DNA from: Manis javanica
Taxonomy: Eukaryota; Chordata; Mammalia; Pholidota; Manidae
Direction of reading: 5' to 3'
DNA: 64,000 nt
Assembly (NCBI RefSeq): GCF_040802235.1
Contig: NC_133158.1
Span: 36,212,001-36,276,000 of the forward strand
Numbering within the stretch: position 1 is the first letter of the stretch; each line of letters starts with the position of its first letter. This document shows positions 1 to 12,222 of this stretch, piece by piece. Under the pieces are notes generated by a model. It was not told the origin of the DNA and did not search any database. It saw only the letters and a list, made by a program, of their open reading frames with translations. Made by a program: the position numbers and the translations under genes.

Positions 1-3000
1 TCGGGGGTGGGGCCGAAGCCAGGCCCCAGGGATTTGTTTTCCGTGCGCAGATCCCTGTCAGCTGCCGCCTCCGCTGCACGGGGGTTGCGGTGAGGGAAGC
101 TCGGAGAGGATGTTACGTAATGAGCCGCTGCGGGGCTGAGGGGTGCGGAAGTGGACCTCGCCCGGGATAGAAGCCCCAGGGAAGGCATTTCTGCTTTGAA
201 GACTGCTCCTCCTCCCACAAATCCTGGCCAAGCCATCACAGAAGCTCTGAAAAGCCGACCACTGTCTTTGATCTCTGCCTGGGAGGCTGAAAAAACATTC
301 TAGCACCCACCTACGGTCCCTGCCACCTTCAGGCTAGGCCACATCCAATCCTGCCAGAGACCAACTGCTGGTCTACTTAGAGGAGCCCCAGAGGCCCAGC
401 GGCCCAGAGGCCCAGTGGAGGAACCACGAGGATAAAATATACTTACTGGCTAGGCAGGCCTGAAAGCTGACTTCCAGGGTCATCTGAGTGAAAGCTGGCC
501 CAGAGCTGACCTCCTGCAGTGCCAACTAGTAGAGCTGGTTTCCACAGTGACCTTTGAACCACCACTCCACTGACCACTGCATGTAGCAACATTGTTGATG
601 TAACCTTCAATGCCTCTGGAATCCTCATGGCTCCCTGGCTACACTGGACACGGGACCATGCTTCCCAGACTTCTGATTATAAAACCACTGGGGACACATT
701 TACGTGTAGAGCCACCAGGCTCCACAGCTCAGGGCCTATCTTGCCCATGGACCCTGTCCCTCCGTCTGGGATGCTTTTCTATTCAAATTTTGTCCCAGGA
801 AACAGAAAACAAACAAAAAGCCCCCACGTAAAAGCATTATTTTATGTGTCCCAGGGTCCACAAACTCTCAGGCCACCTGGCCAGGTAGGTAATACAAATG
901 AATGAGGTGATGTGTGAGGGACTGGTGACCTGGAGGACACGGTGGACCCATGAGGGGGCAACCGAGGCCAGCCTTCGCAGCCGTGCCAAGCAGAAGGTAG
1001 GCCCAGGGCTGCAAGATATACTGAGAAGTGAGAAACCAGTGTTTTAAAGTATATAATCTCTTTTTTTGTTTTCTAAACATTGCAGTAGTCAAAATGCAGA
1101 TTATAGGAAACACTGCAAGTAACATGGGGCACCTCTGCAGTTCCAGGTTGGCCCATAGCAGCCCCAGACCTCAGTGCAGATTCGACCCTGTCTGCCCAGA
1201 ACCTTATCAAAATTTAAACACGCAGTGTGCAGACCCCTGGTCATCCTTCTTTGCACGTGGCCAGTGCCACAAAGATCCCTCCACGTTCAGGTCCACCTGC
1301 CCTGTGAGTCTGTGAGCACCCCCCTCACTCGGCTCCCTGGTTTTCCCTCATGACTGGTAGAAACCTGCTGCTCTCCAAGAGGCAGCTAGCCAGTAAGACG
1401 TCACCAAACTGCTCCTGGAACCCAGCCTGGAAGGAGATGCCCCATGAGAACAGGGAGCTGGCCCAGGCCCACTTGGTGTCTGGGCCCGCACTGCCCTGTG
1501 CCACTCAGACTGCCAGGCTGACTGCCAGGGGCACTGTCCTCCTACTAACTTTCCGCCTCAGATGGGGAAGCAGACGCTCCTGACAGTCTTCCCAGCACTG
1601 CTGAACCTAGAAGTCAGTGGGGAGAGCGGCAGCCCAGCAGTCTGGACCCCAGGCTGCTCCTGGCAGTCCCCGCAGGCCTGGCTCGCCTTGGCCCTGAGAC
1701 CCCCAAAATCAGTGCCCCAAAGCCATAGCTAATTCCTCAGCTGGCTTTTGGCTGGCTTATGTGCTAACTAGTAACCTGCATTTGTCCATAACCTGGCACC
1801 CTTTGCCCTTTACCTGTGGCCTTCCAGTGGTCAGCTTAGGGGCCACATTGTTTCAGGGAGCCCCAGCCTCCTCTAGATCCAGGTGTGGCTTCTCGAAAGG
1901 ATTTGACAGCCACAGTTTCTCCCAGTCACCATATTCACGTGCATGTAATAAAGGGCATGCGCAGAGAGGTTCCACAGGCTTCAGGCCTTGGTTAAGAAAG
2001 TAGAAGCGTTTCTCTTTTCCTACACAGAAATACGCAGAGCAGGCAGGAATAGAAATAAACCTCTGTGCCCACTAATGCTTGTCTCTTGCCAACCTGTCAT
2101 CTTCCAGGGCCCTGGATGCTGGAACACAAGGATCCCTGGCTCCTTTCCTCATTCTGGAAGGTGCCTTAAGCCAAAGGCCTCACTGATTCATCATCGTGTG
2201 CACGTGCACGTGGTTCTCACTCTGGGCCACACACTCAAATCACCTGGTGAGCTTTGGGAAGCACCAGTGCCTTCTTAGGCCGATTGAATCTGGACGCTGA
2301 AGGTAGGGCCAGGGCATGAATGAGGATGTTTTAAAGCTCTAGCTCTCCCAGGGGGTCTAAGGCATCACCAGAGAAAAGAAAGACCATCTTGGAACATTGG
2401 AGACATTGCCTGGGCAGCTCAGGAGCTCTTGGAGGTCAAAGGGGCCAGCTTCCCGACACCCCAGTTTCTAGAATGGCTGCAGTCTGAGTCACTCCAAAGG
2501 GAGAGAGCAATCTGGAGCTGGGAGGAAAGGTAAGCTGGGGACACCAGGAAGGGAAGGGTGCATGAGTGGCATTCTCTCTACCCCTCTGCTCACCATCCTT
2601 GCAGGAGTAAGGCTGCCAGGTGTTGCTCACAGGCTCTCTTAGAGCATGATGGGTAAAAAAAACTAGGCCTTCCTCGCTCCTCCCCAACACTGGAGAAAAT
2701 CTCACACTGTCTTGGTACAAAGGAGCTGCAGCAGACGGCTAACGCTCAGAACTCAGCGGCTCTCAACCTGGCTGAGAGCTGGGTTTACAGCCCGCGTGGT
2801 GCATGCTGGGGGGGGTTTTGAACGCCCCAGCCAGCCAGCCTTGCAGCCAGAGGACTGATCTCAAATGCTGGCCATTTCGGGGGGCAGGACAGAGCACAGA
2901 GGAAGTTTGCCAGCAGATGAAAATGCAGCTGGGGTTTCTGCAAGGCTCCGACCTATTTTAGGTTCATGGGCTTTAGGCCCAAATGGCCTTGACCTTTTTA

Positions 3001-3010
3001 GATCAGTTTC
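1..3010. other. Intergenic sequence downstream of RAB7A, no gene recognised
   Basis: I find no convincing exon, RNA gene or long open frame. The short open frames on both strands lack recognisable protein motifs and have no splice context. The DNA is moderately GC-rich and mostly looks single-copy, apart from a MER5-like fossil near 2208-2365. Ancient, heavily diverged repeats could be hidden here. Confidence 0.6.
2208..2365. repeat. MER5-like hAT-Charlie DNA transposon fossil
   Basis: The stretch has the usual MER5 layout: a 'ggttctcactctgg' opening, then 'aaatcacctggtgagctt', a central 'gattgaatctgga' (compare the family's 'aatcagaatct') and a falling 'agctct..ccaggg' end. Identity is by eye to the known family pattern and the copy is strongly diverged. 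No autonomous coding capacity is expected. Confidence 0.5.
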
Positions 3011-3014
3011 CTTT

Positions 3015-4445
3015 AAAAGAAAAGTTATACAATGTACATAACAAGATTTACCATTTTAACATTTTTAGGTGTACAATTCAGTGGCATTAAGCATATTCAC
3101 ACTGCTGTGCAACCATCAGCACTATTTATTTCCAGAAATTTTCCAGTGTCCCGAAGAGAAACTGTACCAATAGTAACCTTCCATTTCAACTACCCCCCCA
3201 GCCCACACACTTCCAATTTCTATTTGACTTTCAGCTGCTATGATTTTTACTATTCATATAATTGGAATCATACAACATTTATCCTCCCATATCTGGCTTA
3301 TTTTACTTAGCATAATGTCTCCAAGGTTCATCCAGTTATAGCATGATTGAGAATTGCATTCTTTTTATGGCATAATAGTATTCCATTATATAGAGAGACC
3401 ACATTTCTTATATTCATTCGTCTGGTGGTGGACACTTGCATTGTTTCTCCTCTTTGACTATTGTGAATAGTGCTGCTATGAACATGGTGTGCAAGTAACT
3501 TGAGTCCCAACTTTCAGGTCTTTTCTGTATAGACCTAGTTGTGGAATGGCTGGGTCATATGGTAATTCAACGTTTGACCGTTCGAGGAATGACCGGGCTA
3601 GTTTCCACAGCAGCTGCCCCATTTCACATTCCCTCCAGCAATGCACAAGAGTTCTAATTTCTCCAATTTCTCTTCACATCCTTGTGAAGCTTATTTTGTT
3701 TTGTTTTGAATAATAGCCATACTAAGGGGTATGGAGTGGTTTTGATTTGCATTTCCCAAGTGACTAATGACATCGAGTGTCTTTTTCACATGTGTATTTG
3801 CCACTTGTATATATTCTATGGAACAGTATCTGTTCAAATCCTTTGACCATTTTTGAGTTGCACTGATTTTTTTTTTGTTACTGAGTTGTAGGCGTTCTTT
3901 AGATATTCTAATCATTCCTTATCAGATACATGATTTACAAAAGTTTTTAATTTTCATTAAGTCCAACTTCCCTATTTTGTTTTATTTATTTGTCTGTTTT
4001 TAGTGTCAAATCTAAGAAATCATTGTCAAAGCCAACATCAGGACGCTTTTCCCCCTCTGTTTTCCTCTCAGGATTTTATAGTTTTGGCAATGACCTTTAG
4101 ATCTTTGATCCATTTTGAGTTGTTTTGTATATGGTGCTAGGTAAGGGGACAACTTCATTGTTTTGGGTGTGGCTATCCATTTCTCCCTGCCTGGTTTGTT
4201 GAAAAGACTGTCCATTTCCCACTGAATGGTCTTGGTACCTTTGTTAAAAATTAATTGACCATATATGTGAGGGTTCATTTCTGGTCTTTCTATTCCATTG
4301 GTTCATATGTCCTTATGCCAGTACAATACTGTTACAATTATACTAGTGTTGTATTAAGTTTTGAATCAGGAAGTTAAGTGTGAGACCTCCAACTTTAGCC
4401 TTCTTTTTTTTAAGATTGCTTTGACTTTACAAGGTCCCATGATTT
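3015..4445 (-). repeat. Old L1 (L1M-type), antisense, 3' end and ORF2 C-terminal part
   Basis: The plus strand reads as the reverse complement of an L1 3' UTR and ORF2 end. Landmarks in order are 'gtgtacaattcagtggcatt', 'gcataatgtctccaaggttcatcc', 'ggctgggtcatatgg' and 'cacattccctccagcaatg'. Translated fragments on the minus strand match the ORF2 C-terminus but carry many stops and frameshifts, as expected for an ancient copy. It stops at about 4445, where a younger L1 is inserted, and appears to resume at about 5323 and 5985. Confidence 0.8.
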
Positions 4446-4449
4446 GCTT

Positions 4450-5322
4450 TTTTAACTAAAGTATCATTAATATACAATCTTACCTTGGTTTCAAATGTAC
4501 ATCACAGTGGTTCAACAATCCCTGCAATCAACTGATACTGTGATTGCAAATGATTGTGCCCCTTTATACCCTTCCCCTTCACACCTGCCCCAGCCCCTCC
4601 CCCTTGGTAACCACTAGTCACTTCTCAGTGTCTATGAGCAGACTGCTGTTTTGTTCCCTCTGTTTTGCTTTGTTTTTGTATTTCACAAATAAGTGAAATC
4701 ATACAGTATTTGTCATTCTCCACCTGGTTTATTTCACTGAGCATAATACCCTCTAGCTCCATCCATGTTGTTGCAAATGGGAGGATTTCTCTTCTTCTTA
4801 AGGCTGAATAATATTCCATTGTGTATATGTACCACATCTTCTTTATCCATTCATCTACTGATGGACACTTAGGTTGCTTCCATATCTGGGCTAATGGAAA
4901 TAGTGCTGCGATAAACATAAGGGTGCACGTATCTTTTTGAATCAGGGATTTTGTTTTCTTCAGGTAAATTCCTAGAAGTGGAATTAATGGGTCAAATGGT
5001 ATTTATATTTTTAGTTTTTTGAGGAACCTCCATACTGCTTTCCACAGTGGTTGCATCAATTTACATTCCCACCAGCAGCGTAGGAGAGTTTCCCTTTCTC
5101 CACATCCTCACCAGCATTTGTAGTCTTTGTCTTTTGGATGGTGGCCATCCTAACTGGTGTGAGGTGATATTTCACTGTGGTTTTATTTGCATTTCCTTGA
5201 TGATTAGTAATGTGGAGTGTCTTTTTATGTGCCTGTTGGCCACCTGAATTTCTTCTTTGGAGAAGTGTCTGTTCAGTTTCTCCACTCATTTTTTAATCAG
5301 GTTATTTGTGTTTTCGGGTTCA
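4450..5322 (-). repeat. Younger 5'-truncated L1 inserted antisense into the older L1
   Basis: It starts on the plus strand with 'actaaagtatcattaatata', the reverse complement of the 3' end shared by the lineage-specific L1s in this window (compare 7344 and 62541). It runs through the 3' UTR into the ORF2 C-terminus; minus-strand frames at 4625-4918 and 5056-5289 include the MEYYSALRR and [14 protein letters not shown] motifs. At its far edge the older L1 sequence takes over. I could not assign a target-site duplication with confidence. Confidence 0.75.
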
Positions 5323-5566
5323 ATTTTAGGAAAGGTTCTTCCATTTCTGTAAAAAACATCATGAAATTTTGATAAGGATTGCATTGTATCTGTATATTAT
5401 TTTGGGTAGTATTGTCACCTTACTAATATTAAGACTTCCAATACATGAAGATGGGACATCCTTCCATTTATTTAGGTCTTTAATTTCTTTCAGCAATGTT
5501 TTGTAGTTTTCAACATACAACTGTTTCACCTACCTGGATAAATTTATTCCTAGTATTTTATTCTTT
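5323..5566 (-). repeat. Continuation of the older antisense L1 (ORF2)
   Basis: The sequence resumes ORF2 antisense landmarks ('attttgataaggattgcatt', 'tattcctagtattttattc') at roughly the point reached before 4445. This supports nesting of the 4450-5322 element. It is interrupted again near 5566. Confidence 0.7.
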
Positions 5567-5984
5567 TTTATAATTTACATACAACAAAATGCACAAATCT
5601 TAGTGTACAACTTAATGAATTTTGACGTGTATACACTCATGTAACCATCGCCCAGAGCAAGATACCAGACATTCTAATTTTTTTCCCCTTTACCTATTTT
5701 ACCCATCCCTCCCCCAACCCATGACAACCACTAGTCTATTTTCTGTGTTTGAGTCTATTTCAGTTTTGTTTTTTAGATTCTACATATAAGTGTAATTATA
5801 TGGTATTTGTCTTTCTCATTTCATAGCATGATACCCTATGTCATAAATGGCAAGATTTCATTTTTTATGGCTGAATAATATTCCATTGTATATGTACCAC
5901 CTCTTTTTTTTATTCATTCCTCTATTGATGAACATTTAGGTTGTTAATATGGTATTATTTTTGATGCTATGGTAAATGGAGTTA
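5567..5984 (-). repeat. Another antisense L1 3' end fragment nested in the older L1
   Basis: A new L1 3' terminus begins after 'attctttttt' with 'ataatttacatacaacaaaa'. It continues through 'catagcatgataccctatg' and 'ggctgaataatattccattg', typical of the antisense region just upstream of an L1 3' UTR. It ends near 5984, where ORF2 sequence of the host L1 resumes. Confidence 0.65.
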
Positions 5985-6345
5985 ACTTAATTTACTTTTT
6001 GGATTGTTCATTGATGTATAGAAATGCAACTGATTTTTATGTATTGATTTTGTGTTTTGAAACGCTGAATAAGTTTTTTGTATATGTAGATTCTGTAGCG
6101 TTTTGTACCTACAAATTTGGAGGCCTTTTATTTCTTTTCCTTGCCTAATTGTTCTGGATAGAACTTCCAGTACTATGTTGAAGAGAAGTGGTGAGAGTGG
6201 GAATCTTTGTCTTGTTCCTGATCTGAGGGAAAGGGCTTTTGGTATTTCATCATTTAGTATGGTGTTTGCTGTGGGGTTTTTTTTTATATGGCCTTTATTA
6301 TGTTGAGGAAGTTTGCTTTTATTGCTTGTTTATTCAGTGTTTTTA
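5985..6345 (-). repeat. Continuation of the older antisense L1 (reverse-transcriptase region)
   Basis: The plus strand holds 'ctatgttgaagagaagtggt', 'gagagtgggaatctttgtct' and 'tatatggcctttattatgtt', the reverse complement of L1 ORF2 just after the FADD catalytic motif. Reading-frame breaks are frequent. It ends where another L1 3' terminus begins. Confidence 0.7.
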
Positions 6346-6349
6346 TCAC

Positions 6350-7340
6350 TGAAAATGTTAAATATTTTTGAGGTATAATATAACTGACATATACATATTA
6401 GTTTCAGGTGTGCTACATAATGATTCAATGTTTATATATAGTGTGAAATGATCACCACAGAAAGTATATCCATCAACAGTTACAAAATTTTTTTTCTTAT
6501 AATGGAAACTCAAGATTTACTCTCTTAGCAACTTTTAAATATGTAATACAGTATTAACTATAGTCACTGTGCTGTACATTAAATACATCATGGACTTACT
6601 TGTGGAATTTTGTATTTTTTGACCCACTATACCCATTTTGCCAACCTCTCACCTCTGGCAACTACCAATCTATTCTCTATATGAGTTCAGTTACTTGTTT
6701 TTTTTTGGTTTTTAGATTCTGCACATGTGAGATCATACAGTATTTGTCTTTCTCTCTCTGACTTATTTCATTAAGTATAATACCCACAAGGTCTATCTAT
6801 GCTGTCACAGATGGCAAGATTTTCTTATTATTTATGGCCGAATATCGCATTGTGTGTGTGTGTATCATTACATTTTCTTTATCCATTTATCCATTAAAAG
6901 ACACTTAGGTTTCTTTTGTATCTTGGCTACTGTAAATAATGCTGATTTGAACATGGGGGTGCAGATATTTTTCAACTTAGTATTTTTGTTTCCTTTGGAT
7001 AAATTCCCAGAAATTGAATTTGAATTGCAGGATCATATGGTGATTCTATTTTTAATTTTATGAGGAACTTCCATACTGCTTTCCACAGTGGCTGCATCAA
7101 TTTACATTCCCACCAGCAGGGTAGGAGGCTGCCCCTTTCTCCACATCCTCGCCAGCATTTGTTGTTGCTTGTCTTTTGTATGCTGGCCATCCTTACTGGT
7201 GTGAGGTGATATCTCACTGTGGTTTTAATTTGCATTTTCCTGATGATTAGTGATGCAGAACATCTTTTCATGTGCCGGTTGGCTATCTGAATTTCTTCTT
7301 TGGAGAAGTGTCTGTACATACACTCTGCCCATATTTAAAA
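6350..7340 (-). repeat. Antisense L1 3' end (L1MA-like)
   Basis: It starts with 'tgaggtataatataactgac' and 'gtttcaggtgtgctacataa', the antisense 3' terminus of a mid-age L1. It proceeds to ORF2 C-terminal sequence; a minus-strand frame at 6972-7319 includes the CWRGCGERG and CWWECKL cysteine-region motifs. It ends at the T-tract (7344-7349) of the next, younger L1. Confidence 0.7.
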
Positions 7341-8643
7341 AAATTTTTTATTAGGGTATTATTGATATACACTCTTATGAAAGTTTCACATGAAAAAACA
7401 GTGTGGTTACTACATTTACCCATATTATCAAGTCCCCCCCCCATACTTCAATGCAGTCACTGTCCATCAGCGCAGCAAGATGCCACAGATCCACTATGTG
7501 CCTTCTCTGTGCTACACTCTTCTCCCCGTGATCCCCCACAGCATGTGTACTAAACATAATATCCCTCAGTCCCCTTCTCCCTCTCTCCCCACCCGCCATC
7601 CCCCACCCCTCCTCTACTCCTCCCCGCTGGCAACCACTAGTTCATCCCTGGAGTCTCCGAGTCTGCTGTGACTTTGTTCCTTCAGTCTTGCCTCATTGTT
7701 ATACTCCACAAATGAAGTAAATCATCTGACACTTGTCCTTCTCCACCTGGCTTACTCCACTGAGCATAATGTCCTCCAGCTCCATCCATGTTGCTGCAAA
7801 TGGTAGGATCTGTCTCCTTCCTATGGCTGAATAGTATTCCATTGTGTACATGCCCCACATCTTCTTTATCCATTCATCTACTGATGGACACTTAGGTTGC
7901 TTCCATTTCTTGGCTATTGTAAATAGTGCAGCGATAAACATAGGGGTGCATATGTCTTCTTGAATCTGAGAAATTATATTCTTTGGGTAAATTCCTAGGA
8001 GTGGAATTCCCGGGTCAAATGGTGATTTTATTTTTTAGTTTTTTGAGGAACCTCCATATTGCTTTCCACAATCATTAAACTAGCTTACATTCCCACCAGC
8101 AGTGTAGGAGGGTTCCCCTTTCTCCGTATCCTCGCCAGCATTTGTTGTTTTTAGTCTTTTTGATGCTGGCCATCCTTACTGGTGTGAGGTGATATCTCGT
8201 TGTGGCTTTAATTTGCTTTTCCCTGATGATTAGTGATGTGGAGCATCTTTTCATATGCCTGTTGGTCATCTGAATTACTTCTTCTTTGAAGAAGTGTCTG
8301 TTCATATCCTCTGTCCAAGTTTTAATCATGTTATTTGTTTTTTGGGTGTGAGTTCTTTATATATTTTGGGTGTTAACCCCTTGTCAGATATGTCATTTAC
8401 AAATACATTCTCCCATACTGTAGGATGCCTTTTTGTTCTGTTGATGGTGTCCCTTTGCTGTACAGAAACTTTTTAGATTGATGTAGTCCCATGTGTTCAT
8501 TTTTGCCTTTGTTTTTGTTGTTCAAGGAGATGAGTTCAGGTAGAAGTTGCTCATGCTTATATTCAAGAGATGTGTGCCTATGTTGTCTTCTAAGAGTTTT
8601 ATGGTTTCATGACTTACATTCAGGTCTTCGATCCATTTTGAGT

Positions 8644-9737
8644 TTACTTTTGTGTATGGGTTAAACAATAATCCAGTTTCATTCTCTTGCATGTAGCTGT
8701 CCAGTTTTGCCAACACCAGTTGTTGAAGAGGCTATCATTTCCCCATTGTATGTCCATGGCTCCTTTACTGTATATTAATTGACCATATATGGTTGGGTTT
8801 ATACCTGGGATCTCTAGTTTGTTCCATTTGTCTATGGGTCTGTTCTTGTGCCAGTACCAAATTCTCTTGATTACTGTGGCTTTGTAGTAGAGCTTGAAGT
8901 CAGGGAGCGTAATACCCCCAGCTTTATTCTTCCTTCTCAGGTTTGCTTTGGCTATTTGGGGTCTTTTGTGGTTCCATAGGAATTTTAGAACTATTTGCTC
9001 TAGTTCGTTGAAGAATGCTGTTGGTATTTTGATAGGAATTGCACTGAATCTGTAGATTGCTTTATGCAGGATGGCCATTTTGACAATATTAATTCTTCCT
9101 ATCTGTGAGCATGGGATGTGTTTTCATTTATTGGTATCTTCTTTAATTTCTCTCGTGAGTGTCTTATAGTTTTCAGAGTATAAGTCTTTCACTTCCTTGG
9201 TTATGTTCACTCCTAGGTATTTTATTCTGTTGCTGTAATTGTGAATGGAATTGTTTTCCTGATTTCTCTGTGTGCTAGTTTATTGTTAGTGTATAGGAAT
9301 GCACCAGATTTCTGTGTATTAATTTTGTATTCTGCAACTTTACTGAATTCAGATATTAGATCTGGTAGTTTTGGAGTGGATTCTTTAGGGTTTCTTATGA
9401 ACAATATCATGTCATCTGCAAACAGGGGCAGTTGAACTTCTCCCTTGCCAATCTGGATGCCTTTTATTTCTTTGTGTTGTCTGATTGCTGTGGCGAGGAC
9501 CTCCACAACTATGTTGAATGAAAGTGGGGAGAGTGGGCATCCTTCTCTTCTTCCTGATCTTACCGGAAAAGCTTTCAGCTTCTTGCTGTTAAGTATAATG
9601 TTGGCTGTAGGTTTGTCATATATGGCCTTTATTATAATTAGGTACTTCCCCTCTATACCCATTTTGTTGCGAGTTTTCATCAGGAATGGATGTTGAATTT
9701 TGTCGAATGCTTTTCCAGCATCTATAGAGATGATCAT
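8644..9737 (-). pseudogene. L1 ORF2 reverse-transcriptase fragments (broken)
   Basis: Two minus-strand frames, 9222-9737 and 8644-9078, carry consecutive parts of the L1 ORF2 protein. The first spans the reverse-transcriptase palm with FADD near its C-terminus. The second spans the thumb and following region, beginning [19 protein letters not shown] and running through [15 protein letters not shown]. They are separated by frame disruptions. A functional ORF2 protein has about 1,275 residues and supplies endonuclease and reverse transcriptase for target-primed insertion; these remnants cannot. Confidence 0.8.
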
Positions 9738-10903
9738 GTGGTTTTTCTCCTTTTTGTTGATGTGGTGGATGATGTTGATGGATTTTCGAATGTTCTACCA
9801 TCCTTGCATTCCTGGGATGAATCCTACTTGATCATGATGGATGATCTTTTTGATGTATTTTTGAATTTGGTTTGCTAATATTTTGTTGAGTATTTTTGCA
9901 TCTATGTTCATCAGGAATATTGGTCTAATTTTCTTTGTGGTGTGTTTGCCTGGTTTTTGTATTAGAGTGATGTTGGCCTTGTAGAATGAGTTTGGGAGTA
10001 TTCACTCCTTTTCTACTTTTTGGAAAACTTTAAGGAGGATGGGTATTAGGTCTTCACTAAATGTTTGACAAAATTCAGCAGTGAAACCATCTGGTCCAGG
10101 GATTTTGTTCTTAGGTGGTTTTTTTTATTACCAATTCAATTTCTTTGCTGGTAATTGGTCTATTCCGGTTTTCTGTTTATTCCTGGGTAAGCCTTGGAAA
10201 GTTGTATTTTTCTAGGAAGTTGTCCATTTCTTCTAGGTTATCCAGTTTGTTAGCATTTATTTTTTCTTAGTATTCTCTCATAATTCTTTGTATTTCTATG
10301 GTGTCTGTAGTGATTTTTCCTTTCTCATTTCTGATTCTGTTTATGTGGGTAGACTCTTTTTTTCTTGATAAGTCTGGCTAGAGGTTTATCTCTTTTATTT
10401 ATTTTCTTGAAGAACTAGCTCCTGCTTTCATTGATTCTTTCTATTGTTTAATTCTTCTCAATTTTAGTTATTTCTGCTTTAATCTTTATTATGTCCCTCC
10501 TTCTACTGACTTTGGGCCTCATTTGTTCTTCCTTTTCTAGTTTCATTAATTGTGAATTAGACTGTTCATTTGGGACTGTTCTTCTTTCCTGAGGTAGGCC
10601 TGTATTACAACATCTTTCCCTCTTAGCACGGCCTTCGCTGCATCCCACAGATTTTGCAGTTTTGAATTATTGTTGTCATTTGCCTCCATATATTGCTTGA
10701 TCTCTAGTTTTTATTCGGCCATTGATCCATTGGTTATCTAGGAGCATGTTATTAAGCCTGTGTGTGTGTGTGTTCTTTTTCATTTTCTTTGAGTATTTAA
10801 TTTTATTTTCACACCTTTGTGATCTGAGAAATTGGTTGGTACAATTTCAATCTTTTTGAATTTACTGAGGTTCTTTTTGTGGCCTAGTATATGATATATT
10901 CTT

Positions 10904-10914
10904 AAAAGTGTCCC
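10904..10914 (+). repeat. Left target-site duplication of the tailed L1 (copy A)
   Basis: AAAAGTGTCCC here is repeated directly after the terminal poly(A) at 19303-19313. The top-strand context CTT|AAAA corresponds to a bottom-strand TTTT/AA nick, the preferred L1 endonuclease site. The duplication encloses both the L1 and its non-L1 tail, so both arrived in one event. Confidence 0.9.
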
Positions 10915-12222
10915 GGGGCGGAGCCAAGATGGCGGCATGAGTAGAGCAGTGGAAATCTCCTCCCAAAAACACATAGAATTATGAAAATATAACAAAGAAA
11001 AATCTTCCTAAAATAGAGACCACAGGACACAGGACAACATCCAGACCACATCCACACCTGCAAGAACCCAGCGCCTTGAGAAGGGGGTAAGATACAAGCC
11101 CCGGCCCAGCGGGACCCGAGCACCCCTCCCCCCGGCTCCCGGCGGGTGGAAAGAAACCGGGCGGTTTTTTTTTTTTTTTGGCGAGTGCTTTTTGGAAGCC
11201 TTAAAGGGACAGGGACACCGTTGCTAGGGAGGCAGGGTGGCGGGACCGGCACTTGAGGACGGAGGAAATCGCGTGTTTTTCGCCTTTTTTTTTCTCTTTT
11301 TGGCGAGTGCTTTTTGGAAGCCTTAAAGGGACAGGGACCCGGTGCTAGGGAGGCAGGGCGGCGGGACTGGTGAGCGGGTGCCTGGGACCGGCGCCTGAGG
11401 ACAAAGAATATCCCGCGTTTTTCCCTGCGGGACCGGTGGGCAGGTCCCTGAAACCGGCACCTGAGGACGGAGGAAATCGCGCGTTTTTCCCATTTTTTTT
11501 CTCTTTTTGGCGAGTGCTTTTTGGAAGCCTTAAAGGGACAGGGAACCTGGTGCTAGGGAGGCAGGGCGGCAGGACTGGTGAGCGGGTGCCTGGGACTGGC
11601 ACCTGAGGACAAAGAATATCGCACGTTTTTCCATGCGGGACCGGTGGGCAGGTGCTTTTTGGAAGCCTTGAAGGGACAGGGACCCTGGTGCTAGGGAGGC
11701 AGGGCAGCAGGACCAGTGAGCGGGTGCCTGGGACTGGCACCTGAGGACAAAAAAAAAAAAAAATCATGTGTTTTTTTCCTTTTTTTTTTTTTTTTCTGTT
11801 CCCTCTCTCATTGTTGCTGTTGTTGTTTTGGTTTGGAGAGTGCTTTTTGGAAGTCTTAAAGGGGCAGGACAGGTCACATAAACCAGAGGCAGGGAATCTG
11901 GGGATCCCTGGGAACTCTAACCCCCTGGGCAGCAGGGAGCACAGAGGCCCCTTACGGAGATAAATAGCCTCCCAGCTGCTCCCTCTCCAACCGGGGCTCC
12001 ACCATTTTGGAGGAGCGGCCCCAGCCAGGCCACGCCCACAGCAACAGCAGAGATAAACCCCATAGCAACCGGGCAGGAAGCAGAAGCCCTGTCTGCACAC
12101 AGCTTCCCAGCACAAGCCACTAGAGGTCGCTATTCTCCCAGGTGAGGAAGGCCACAAACCAACAAGAAGGGAAGCTCTTCCAGCGGTCACTTGTACCAGC
12201 TCTGCACACTATCTCTATCACC
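10915..12222 (+). promoter_or_regulatory. L1 5' UTR with tandem repeat units (putative promoter)
   Basis: The L1 5' UTR normally holds an internal RNA polymerase II promoter. This one is GC-rich and repetitive: five occurrences of a 'gagtgctttttggaag' unit begin near 11180, 11302, 11509, 11648 and 11834. Between them a second block, 'gctagggaggcagggc' followed by 'gcctgggac', recurs near 11342, 11551 and 11691, with a related block near 11222. Interspersed T-tracts separate the units. Spacing varies between roughly 120 and 210 bp, so these are irregular tandem duplications. Promoter activity is inferred from position and family; I see no specific factor site I can vouch for. Confidence 0.75.

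Larger units (their letters stand above)
7344..10914 (-). mobile_element. Near-full-length L1, minus strand, 3' half (split by a later L1)
   Basis: The T-tract at 7344-7349 is the antisense poly(A) end. The body runs through 3' UTR and ORF2 on the minus strand up to 10914, where a plus-strand L1 interrupts it. It resumes at 19314 and reaches a 5' end near 22088. Summed without the insertion it is about 6.3 kb, a full-length L1 size. Recognisable ORF2 pieces include [29 protein letters not shown] (FADD catalytic motif) and [16 protein letters not shown]. Stops and frameshifts show the copy is dead. Confidence 0.85.

Noticed and set aside
11345-12190. A 281-codon minus-strand open frame in the L1 5' UTR
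   Set aside because: It is formed by the tandem 5' UTR repeats; repeated PVPGTRSPVLPPCLPSTR-type text mirrors the DNA repeats and has no known homology.
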